Shown: positions 1 through 9,106 of the stretch, piece by piece
Numbering within the stretch: position 1 is the first letter of the stretch
How the letters are laid out: each line of letters opens with the position of its first letter
The notes under the pieces: generated by a model
Databases searched by the model: none
The model's input: the letters and a program-made list of their open reading frames with translations, nothing else
What the model was told of the DNA's origin: nothing
Position numbers and translations under genes: made by a program
Assembly (NCBI GenBank): GCA_027576995.1
Contig: JANBQC010000301.1
Span: 1-33,046, forward strand
DNA: 33,046 nucleotides
Origin: Dimargaris cristalligena
Taxonomy: Eukaryota; Kickxellomycota; Dimargaritomycetes; Dimargaritales; Dimargaritaceae
Direction: 5' to 3'

Positions 1-1533
1 CCCGTTTATTTCGTTTATTGCAGATATTGCACGAATTTCATCAATTGATTAGATTTATTAAGTTGCCCATACCATTTATTGATAATTGAATAAATAATTA
101 CTTATGCCATTGAGTGGGGTATTTAGAGATGGTATTGGCATACTCGGACTCTTTGATTGTTTAGAATAATACTGGGAAGTAGAGTGCACATCAGCACTAC
201 CTGCTGAATATGTTCCACTCAGCTGGGTGTAGGCTACGCACTAGTAACCAACACTCCAAGTTTTGTTGCTTCTGTCCATATTACCAACTTTCCTCACTTT
301 AAATAGCGGAATCTCTGCTATCCCTTGTGGGTTGCGATAGCTACTAATCCTAGCGAATACCATTAAACCAGGGGAATACATAGAATGGTTTGGATTAGAA
401 AAGAGAACAACCACGGGCATAAAATTCGATCCTCTGTGGTAGTATATATCTGTTATTTAGTAGCCAATGTCGGATCGGTTTTACAAAATACGGATATACA
501 ATTGACTAACAAAGCTGATATCCTGAAGCACACTCGGGAGAGGGTATATCCTTCCACTTACTTTTTAATCGAGTGAGTACGAGGATATATAGCTCAGGAT
601 ATCTGTCCTGTCAGCAGCCAATGGCATTATAGGACAAGGGCGTCTAATGCCCAATAAGGTGACCAAGCCTTCAGCCACGATGAATTATTTATTGTTAAAA
701 ATACTTTGGACTGCAGCTTTATAATCAATACCGGTATATTTTTCTTGCGACTATACTTTCAGGTATATGTATAGCTATCTGTCATACTATGATGGATTGT
801 CAATGGTAGATATGAGATCCAATCTATACTCAATCTACTAATCTTGTGGTTACCTTGTTTTTATTTTGGTAATGACTACCATGGCGGTTTCTATTCTGTC
901 AGTATTGCGATTAATATTTGTAATTTGTTTATAGTTGATATATTTCTAACGAACCCGATTTTTATTTGCAATCACTTTGCATCCATTTTGCGACACAGTT
1001 GACATTCATATTTTTCACTAGTATTTTTGAAGCTCTTGGGGAATCGTAATTACTTGTTCCCTAAAACCCTCTACACAGTTTGCCACGAATTCTAGCACCC
1101 CCGGATCCAACCAGTCTACGTTCTTGAGCATTTCCGTACCTGTTGACCGGTGACCCTCTATTGTGGTGTCTTAGCGGCCCTAGAAGGAACTCAGGGCCGT
1201 TTAGCAGATCCCTAAGCCTAGTATGTCGAGAACAGAGTCACTCGGCACAACACAAGCTCAAGTAGGAATCTGGAATGCCCTACATTGAGTTTGGTTGTAA
1301 GTATTAAATGTGTATTAATATTACTGGGTGGAAGGGGGTAGGTCAGTTGGAGATTGGTGGATATCTCTAAGTAACCATTATTATTGAATACTGTAGTCAA
1401 TTGGCTGTATTTTAGGCGGCTAAAAAGAAAGGGTATAGTACGATTTTATAAACTATCATACCTAGACAGAAGCAGGGAATAATTAAATCAATGGTGGGGC
1501 ATAGTTTCAATATAATTCCCAACACAATCAATA

Positions 1534-1561
1534 TCTCTCTCTCTCTCTATATATATATATA
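1534..1561. repeat. Compound (TC)n-(AT)n microsatellite
   Basis: About seven TC units run directly into about six and a half AT units. It lies in non-coding DNA and is likely to vary in length between isolates. Confidence 0.9.
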
Positions 1562-2030
1562 CTATGAGTTGACATTCCCCGTCCACTTTCCTGCCCTCTC
1601 TGGTCTCATACTAATGGTGGAATCCTAAAAGGTACATCCCGGACTAATATAAGTATCAAATCAAATCCTCTCCTGAGAGGGCTTATCATTGTTTTATCAT
1701 TTAGATATTATCGCTGACTTCTCTTTGGATTTTTTTATCTGATATCCCTTGGCAAGTTACTGCCTCACTTTTTATATTTTACCATAAGTACCACCACTTT
1801 TATCTTTATCCAACGCGGTGATACTCGCGCGCTCTCCCAGTTAGTCCAATACCATGGCTGCATCCTTCACCGGAACGGATTCTTCCTGTATAGAGGGTAT
1901 CTCATATTCTTCTGGTAGAGAGCCAGCCTCAATAAAGTTAAGTCATGCCGAAGGGAGGTGACGCTCTCCACTTACATTCCCAAGTCCAACAGCAAACACA
2001 TGTATGCCAAATTTCTCCTGAATATATACA

Positions 2031-2036
2031 TTTATT
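2031..2036 (-). terminator. Probable poly(A) signal of the lipase gene
   Basis: TTTATT on the plus strand reads AATAAA on the gene strand, about 42 nt downstream of the lipase stop codon at 2078. The position suits a eukaryotic cleavage signal. No transcript evidence is available. Confidence 0.45.
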
Positions 2037-2077
2037 ATTATTAAACTGCTATTATACTAAGGTAAATATGTACTAGC

Positions 2078-3932
2078 TTAAACTAATAGAGGTCGGTCAC
2101 TTCGTCCGTTCGGGTCCGGGTAAGTCATACTTGGAATCCCAATGTCGCTGAAGCCCGATTCCGGAAGATCGCTGTAGTCTAGCGCGTCATAGTATTCGTC
2201 ATCGGATGCCCCCTCATTATCGCTGAGAACTGATTTCAGAGTATTATCATTGAGTTCCTCTTCATCGCCAATTGATCTTAGCTCCATCAACTGAGCGTTG
2301 GTGGGCCACTTAACCAGCTTACCCCTCAATCTAGGGTCTGAGCTCTTGGACATTCCAGGGGTGGGTGTATACTCCTTTAATCCCCAATAGTTACTGTGAT
2401 CCGCAATACTACAGTTCATTAAAGATAGATCAGGAGAACATGCAGGATCGTTAGCAAACGCTTCGTCGTTGTACAAACATTGGATGGTGTGTTTCCCGCC
2501 TGGAAGGATGTAAATTTCGATTTTGGCGTGTAAATAGGTGCCCAGTAGGTGGACATTAGGAACTAAGTTGAATCCAGAGGTTACTAAAGTGCTCGGAATT
2601 AGTTGCTTATTGTACTGTTTCACGAATTCCATATTACCGACTGGCGGACTTCCAAAAGTTACCAGATGAGGCTTTAGGACGCCCTTGTATTTGGAGACGA
2701 GCGGGTAGTCAAAGGCAGCCAGGTTGGCAATGGCTGCAGCAGTCAAAACAAGTGAGTGATGCAAATATACAATATTTAGGGTTTACAATTAGACATGACA
2801 AGGGTAAATGCAGATTACTAAGCACGAACTGTGCTATATTCACCCAATTATGGTGTAATTAATGTCGATCGAATTGTGGATGCGACTATATATAGCATGC
2901 CAAAACATGGGAGTTTCCAACCATATATTACCGACTATAAGAGCAGGCAAGTCCAAGCATACTGGATCCGTAAAAGTAGGCCGGAGAACCCCCCCCCCCC
3001 CCCATAATTACTTACCGCCACCCAGGGAATGCCCTAGAAAGTACATGTTTTCGCTCTGGGGTTCGCCATCGTCTTATCGAGGGCTGCAGTATAAGGCTTG
3101 ATGCACTGGCTATAGACCGAGAGGAATCCTTTATGGATCGGAATATCCATATTACCCGGCCAAGTAGTTGGCCAGCCTATGGCATCGTACACAAACGTAA
3201 CCTTGGCTTTGGGGGTGGAGCCACGGAATGAAACATAAATAGTTTCGCCCGTTCTGTCTTCAGCCACGAACCCACGGCAAGTGGCCGTCGATGGACTTTC
3301 AAAGGCAATTACGGACCCGGTATTTATAAAACCATCCTTCCCAACTTCCTCGGCCAATGTTTCCATGAGTCGATAGGCGGTAAATGCGTAACTAATGGAT
3401 GAAGAACAAAACAGATACGGGTAATAAAAAACTAAATAAAAGTGACTGATGTTAGTGCGGTTGAATAAGTCACAGTTCAATTACAAGCTAGTATATAAAA
3501 TTATATTGGCTCCCATTATTTGGAAATTTGAGGACGAGTAGTTAAAGGAAACTACCGCCGTAGGTTGCGCTTTAGTTGAATGAAGGCAAAATGAGCTGGG
3601 CGATGGATACCGGAATTTGGAAATCTGTATAATCCAACTTACTTGCGAAGAAGTTTGAGGTGTTCAATTTGCTTGGCTGGGACTTCTTCACGATTGGCCC
3701 ATTCTTTCCTGAATTCTGAAATATCGCAAGAGGCCTCGCTGTTCTCCTGTTCATCCAATGTTGGGTCCACTCCAAGGTCGCCATTAAGCTGGTTTTCAAT
3801 ATTGGAGGGTGGCGCATTTCCCTACCATGGCAAGGATGCCGTGGAGAACCAGCCTGACTGTCACTTGATTGCTTCATTGGACGGATATGGCATTGCATGG
3901 ACCTTGGCGGCCCACCCAATGACTAAAACCAT
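2078..3932 (-). pseudogene. Class 3 (Rhizomucor-type) alpha/beta-hydrolase lipase, frame-broken and probably inactive
   Basis: Exons: 3643-3821, 3016-3391 and 2078-2733, plus a 5' exon that is not settled. A weak secretion-signal-like start (MVLVIGWAAKVHA) begins at 3932, but its join to 3821 lacks a good donor. The other joins (GTAAGT donors; ATTAG and CTGCAG acceptors) restore the fold. Visible landmarks: FRGSTP near the oxyanion strand; IHKGFLSVY; the nucleophile elbow GHSLGG, split by the 2734-3015 intron and followed by AIANLAAFDY; FGSPPVGN; and the catalytic His in ADHSNYWG. After this comes an acidic C-terminal tail of roughly 90 residues. Two defects: the frame leading into exon 3 does not match the frame of GHSLGG (one base apart, possibly at the CCCC run near 3057-3060), and the position of the catalytic Asp before LVP is Asn (2567-2569). 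Active homologues are secreted triacylglycerol lipases. The family call is firm. Pseudogene status is likely but a sequencing error could explain the frame break. Confidence 0.6.
2989..3003. repeat. C15 homopolymer (poly-G on the lipase gene strand)
   Basis: Fifteen consecutive C bases sit inside the 2734-3015 lipase intron. On the gene strand this is a G15 run starting 13 nt after the 5' splice site. Such a run is prone to slippage and to sequencing-length error. Confidence 0.9.
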
Positions 3933-4114
3933 GGCAGTGGGCTAGAGTAATGCGTGATGGGAGGGGTATGCAGAAATAGGCACCATGGGTAGGAGGATAT
4001 ATGTATAGGCGTCAGGGTTATCCAATCCACCACTAGGATTTGGAATGAGTGTTGACGTGCCCTGCTCAGGTGCAGAGTGCTGGGGCGTGGATGGCGGTGT
4101 ACCCGGGCTGAACA
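3933..4114. other. Upstream region of the lipase gene
   Basis: On the minus strand there is an open Ser/Pro/Thr-rich frame without ATG. It is preceded by a polypyrimidine stretch ending in CTAG (roughly 4128-4166) that resembles a splice acceptor. It may be an upstream exon of the lipase gene or chance; I could not build a continuous model through it. Confidence 0.3.
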
Positions 4115-5363
4115 AAGGTGAAATGCTAGGTCTAGAGGAATGAATGGGAAGGTGTGATATTGAAGAAAAAAATTTAAGTATTTATGTATTTTCAAGTGAA
4201 GAAATACATTATTAATATTTATTTTTAATAGTAGTAATTGTGAAGGAAAATATGAATTATGAACAAGATATTGTTTTCTGTTATAGGAAGTGGGCTCCTC
4301 AAACTAAGGTTGTAAATTGGCCATTATAAATAATACTAAGTCTCATAACATATTCCAGAATATCATTGCAAAACTGGCATAGCATATGGTCATTATTGTT
4401 ATTGGCCTTCCTAATCCATCTTAATCCAGACATACCAATTACCCATCCCTCTTAGGCCTTATAATACCATATTAATCTTCCCATGGTCATCCCCGGTACT
4501 ATAGGATCATCCTATATCACATAACTATTCCCCTTCCAGACTCTGTAGTTCACACTAATTACTTCTGAGCTAAATCCAATAACTCTTTCAGTTCTCAATA
4601 GAGTCTTTCAAGCCCTCATAGCCATCTGGTTGACTTATTTAGCATACCTTAGTCTTAGTAGTATCCTCCTTTGGGGACCTCCCTTTGGAGTTATCCCCCA
4701 TATATATATAACTGGCCCCCACTGGGACTGGTTAGATTCCTTAGCTTATTTTTATCCCCCTAGTTTATCTCAATAAATAATATATATACTCACCCCCTTT
4801 ATACTGACTAGTAAGTGTGCCCACTACACAACCCTTGCATGTGCCTGCATCTAGTAACCTTTATTAGTTAGTAATATACCATTACCTAATGTTAGGACCT
4901 GCTTGGCCAAGTCTAAGCCCCATCCACTATTAGAAGCCTATCCTTGGGACTCTTGATAGACTAAGAGTGGTTAACTTGGGCAACAGTTGTAAATATCAAA
5001 TAATAAATTGGGAGTTGACTTCCTGAAAGGCATGGTATATTTCTCATAAAATGTCATATCAATCATAATCATTAATATTTGATAAAAAAAACAGTCATAA
5101 GTATTGTAATATTCAATAATCACTAGGTTAACATAAGAATTGGCAGGTGACTTGATAGTGTTGTGGCCAGACCTGCTTAATCTCTAATAGCATATCCTGG
5201 CCAAACTATTTTTAGTTTAGAAGAGATGAAGAACATAACCAAATGTCAGTCTTCATCTTTTCCCACCCAGTTATAAGCCATTCAATGGCTAGGCTGTTTT
5301 TCTGGCATTCAGTATTTAGTATTTATAGTTCTTACTCATAAATTGAGGATCTTTTAGTTATAG

Positions 5364-5388
5364 AAGTCTGGGGCATATCCCCAGACTT
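5364..5388. repeat. Perfect 10-bp inverted repeat (hairpin) with 5-nt loop
   Basis: AAGTCTGGGG is followed by CATAT and then its exact complement CCCCAGACTT. It lies in the CpG-depleted block, about 55 nt before the TATA-like box. Confidence 0.8.
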
Positions 5389-5435
5389 AGTACCCTCAGA
5401 GCTGCCAACATTGGTGGCCTTCTTTATTACATTTC

Positions 5436-5474
5436 ATATAAATACCTGTTGGGTACTCTCCTAATAAACAGGTA
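5436..5474 (+). promoter_or_regulatory. LTR-like TATA box plus AATAAA-containing stem-loop
   Basis: CATATAAATA is followed by TACCTGTT, a 16-nt loop ending in CTAATA, and the complementary AACAGGTA. AATAAA spans 5464-5469 or nearby. The order TATA, short transcript start region, poly(A) signal is what the U3-R junction of an LTR shows. Without a second copy to compare, this remains a suggestion. Confidence 0.3.
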
Positions 5475-6444
5475 GTTTTTACACTAAGTATAGTTTACCA
5501 GTTAGTTATTTCAATCCACCAGTCTTGCTCTATCCCTGTCGTCAATTTGGCCCAAGCCCATTCATTGTGCCTTATCTGCCGTATACTAGAAGGATCCCTG
5601 TGTGATCCCTGGTTGCCCTAATTATCCCTGTCTGAAGATCAGATAAGAATTGTCCCTGCTAAGTGTGTGTTTTCCTTAGTTAGTTAGTTTTTTCCACTGG
5701 ACTAAGACTGCTCCAGCCAGCCCTGATAAGGTTATCAGGCTATATTACCTTGTGGTATTAAGTATGACTACAACAATAGCCAGATATTGAAGGCTATCAG
5801 CTGATGTTCTTGCAGCACTACAAAAGCTCAATAGTAGAGTAGTGAATTGCTGAGAGCTGAAATAAAGCATATCCTGAAATGACTAAATTAATAGCCAGTA
5901 GGACTTAGTTTCAACCCCAAGGCCAAGATAGTAAAGATTGAGCCAGTCAGCCAACCCTTAACTGTGGTTTTTATAGGTACTTATTGATCTATATCATAGC
6001 TGCTATGGGCCGACTTGTCTAAAGAAGTCAATAGTTGCAATCATCCCACTTTGGCTGTACTTTGGGGTTGGCTACTTGTCCTGTCAAACTACTTTATACC
6101 CCATGTAAGTGAGATCAGCCCAACTCAGGTATACTATACCGAATACTGAATTTTCTGACTTAAACCTCTCTGGCCAAGAACATAAACCACCAACTGTTAC
6201 ATCATTTTATTTCACCCAGGATTTCAAATAATTGGGACAATAGCAATTCCAATTTCTGATTTAGTTACATGCACTAGATAATATGCTGTATACAGAACAG
6301 CATTTTTAATAGTCCAAAATGTCTATTTATATATATAGTTATGTATCAAGGATCAAGTTACACATGAATTACCCCAATAGAGCACTAACTATTGGTGCAG
6401 AGGCTGGTCAAGTGAAATTGAGACAGGCATGGTGTATATGACAC

Positions 6445-8398
6445 CTAGTACCGCCGGCGGGCCAGTTTGGGCTTCCAATCAAGCGGGTAGGTTTCTTCGG
6501 TCTATTACATAGGGGTATTATCATTATAAAGATATGGACAAATTATTAATATGGTCGGTTGGTTTAAACCCGCGATATATACCCGGCCCTTCCCATTCCT
6601 ATAATTAATCCAAACAGGATTCCTCCCATGAAGCAAACCATTTACAGTATACAATATACAAGAAAAACGACGCCAAGTGGGTATATATTATCGTGTGTAC
6701 TTACCGCATTGTCGTCCTCTTTCCATACTTTGATGGTCTTATCTGCCTCGCCCGTAATCAGGCGCAGCCCCGTCTGATCGAATGACGACGCAAATATACC
6801 CGCTTCACTATCCAACGACCCCGGTTGTACCATCGTCTCCATTGCCTGGAACTTATGTCCCGTTTTCCAGTCCCAAAAGCACATGCTTCCGTTATCCCCT
6901 CCTGACACCATCACACCATCGGTATTGACGGACAAAGTGTTGATAATACTACGGTGCCCTTCGAAATTCTGGAGAAGGGTGCCTTCCGGGCATTTCCATT
7001 GCCGAATACTATCCGCACTGCCGCTGGCGAAGGCATACTGGGTGGGGTGGACCGCCAGGGCTCGAACGGCTTTCTTGTGGTGGGTCAGAGTAGTGAGTGT
7101 TTTTCCCGCTGCCAAATCCCAGAGGCGCACCGTTTTGTCCATGGAGCTGGTTATCACTTGGGGATCGGCCTCCTGGCATTGGACATCAGCGATGGTATCT
7201 TTGTGGCCGGACAATACGTGAATACATTGCTTCGTGCGCATATCCCATACCTAAAAAAGGGACGTGGGTAATTGAGGACAATATGGTTCAATCAGTTAAT
7301 ACGGGGTGATGGATAAAGACGAATACGCCAAGCCCAATGGATAGTTTAGCTACAGAGGACATTCCTTATTTAACAGCGACAATAGAATACATAATATCCT
7401 ACCAATGGATGCATCCATCGAGAATCAAGGTCTCGATTTTAAGAGAATGACTTACCCGGGCTGTGGCGTCACGTCCAGCAGTTACTAGTACGTCTAGGGT
7501 TGGGTGAAGCGACATCGAGAAAATGCCACTCAAGTGGCCGTGGTAATGACGAATAACCTTATTGCTTTCCAAGTCCCAGCACTTGACCATTTTATCTTCA
7601 CCGCAAGAGAATAAATACGGATGCCGGGACGAGACAGCAAGTCCCCGTACGGGTGAAATATGGCCAGTCAGGGTTAGTTTTAGAGTCCCCGACGCTAGAT
7701 CCCAGATCTAATAAGTAGAAAAGTGTGGTTATTCAGGTATCAACATAATTATAGTAAATATAACACGTTAGTATTATATTGTGTCGGAATGGCGCCGTTG
7801 GACAAAGAATCGGATTAGCGGAGGGAGTCTAGACGAAAAAATAGTGGCTGGTATATAAAGGCGCCTTCATAGACCCTTCCATTTGGGATGCGAAACCTAC
7901 CTTAATAGTTCGATCGCTGGAACCAGTGGCAAACCATTTGTTACCGGGCTCGACCGCTATGCATCGAACCCAGCCCAAATGCCCGCTTATGACCTAATCA
8001 CGACAATGGTCGGTTTTTGTAAGTAATCAGAATCCGGTGGTTGGGGCCATACCGACCAAATCCAATAGAGAAAATTAAAGGTATTAGAAAAGTCGGACAA
8101 GGCCAAAATCCAGTCGATAATGTGCCCAAGTCGACAATAGACATAGGCGATAACCCATTAGGCGGGCTGTTTTCCTTGAGACTTCAAACGTTTCGTTTAT
8201 CTATATATATGTTTATAACGAAACTATAGTTGGAGACGCATCTATTTGGACATTTAGTATTTCGCACACCAAGGATAAGCTGGGTCACTAACTTACCCGC
8301 ATCAGCTTCCAGGGAGCGTGCCATTCGGGACGAGTAGAGCGAATTTCATAAGGCCTGGTGACGGTCAGGGCGCTGCTTTCACTAACGGAATCGGCCAT
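6445..8398 (-). CDS. PRP46: Prp46/PLRG1, WD40 splicing factor of the Prp19 complex (NTC)
   Basis: Five exons: 8297-8398, 7901-7993, 7456-7707, 6705-7250 and 6445-6501, giving 349 residues. All four introns (193-303 nt) are phase 0 with GTAAGT or GTAGGT donors. The joins give an unbroken WD40 propeller: [139 protein letters not shown] and [26 protein letters not shown]. These are signature strings of PLRG1/Prp46, which binds the Cdc5/Cef1-Prp19 module in activated spliceosomes. The chosen ATG leaves only 34 residues before the first repeat. Animal PLRG1 has a much longer N-terminus, so upstream exons could exist, although the yeast protein is also shorter. The C-terminus ends in a basic RRRY. 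Confidence 0.93.
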
Positions 8399-9106
8399 AG
8401 GGGGAACGGGCAGTAGCGGAAGGGGAAGATGGCGCCAAAAAAATACGTCAAAGAAGAAAATGAAGAGGGTGGGATTGCCAAAAACGAGGTTTCACGATGA
8501 TGTCAGGCTAGTAAAAGGCAAACGGAATCGGATAATGACTAAAAATATTTGGGATTCAAGTATGTAGATAAAACAAAGTCGCCCTACAGAGACGATCGCA
8601 CCAACCCCTTATGGGGGCCTTTAAGTACATAACTTTTACATAAGTTTTGAAAACGAATCAGGCTCCTTTAGTGGGTAGAGTAAAATATGTTTTGCCAGAT
8701 AGCTCATCAGTTTTGGCCATTAAACGCGGCATAGCAAGTATTTTTAGAGCCCCAGTACATAATTATTCTCCTGAGTCCTAATCGGTATACTCTATTTTAA
8801 GGAAGGGTGACCTAATTCTCTTATTTTTAAGTACCATTTAGAGCCACCTCATTAATTAAATAGGTAGGCGAAAGCATTTATTAGCCAATTCAAAGAAGGC
8901 CAACAACCGATAATAAAACAACAGAAGTATATCAAGGAAAAGACATATACCGAAACAGCTAGATAAAATAGAAACGAAAGCTATACATAATCAAATTCTC
9001 AAAGGAGGCTAACTGGTATCGTTTAGAGGGAGTGGGGTGGTGGTATTTCACGCGCGTATTAAAATTGGCCGACAATGCATTTCCCTCTCCAACTCTAGTT
9101 GGCGAA
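8399..9106. other. Intergenic region between PRP46 start and ARP4 end
   Basis: About 700 nt holding the PRP46 promoter and the ARP4 3' end. AATAAA on the minus strand at 8877-8882 (TTTATT on plus) could be the ARP4 poly(A) signal, about 225 nt after its stop. No other gene is apparent. Confidence 0.5.

Larger units (their letters stand above)
1..2077. other. Intergenic stretch downstream of the lipase gene; no supported gene
   Basis: AT-rich sequence with ordinary CpG content. Only short open frames occur, for example a 63-codon plus-strand frame at 385-576 and a 35-codon plus-strand frame starting at 1853 in a good ATG context (CCATGG). Neither has recognisable motifs, codon bias or splice support. 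It contains a TC/AT microsatellite at 1534-1561 and, near the right edge, the probable polyadenylation signal of the lipase gene. Confidence 0.6.
4115..6440. mobile_element. CpG-depleted AT-rich block, probable decayed LTR-type transposable element
   Basis: By hand count only five CpG dinucleotides remain in about 2.3 kb (near 4494, 5540, 5580, 6011 and 6140). Independence at about 37-38% G+C would give some 70-80. Flanking genes and the other intergenic stretches keep normal CpG. This pattern is typical of DNA that was methylated at CpG and lost it by deamination, which usually marks transposons. Supporting structure: a TATA-like CATATAAATA at 5436-5445 followed by a short inverted repeat containing AATAAA (5443-5474), as in an LTR U3-R region, and a strong hairpin at 5364-5388. 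A frame from an ATG at about 5765 (MTTTIARY...) is broken by many stops, several of them TGA, as CGA decay would give. I cannot identify target-site duplications, paired LTRs or a polymerase. The CpG loss is firm; the element class is inference. Confidence 0.45.

Noticed and set aside
1853..1960. Plus-strand ATG in CCATGG context with 35 codons after a TATA-like stretch
   Set aside because: Ends quickly, no convincing donor, and the lipase gene on the other strand leaves no room for further exons nearby.
3923..4195. 90-codon minus-strand frame upstream of the lipase
   Set aside because: His/Pro-rich, no signal or domain, and not joined in frame to the lipase exons by a good splice site.
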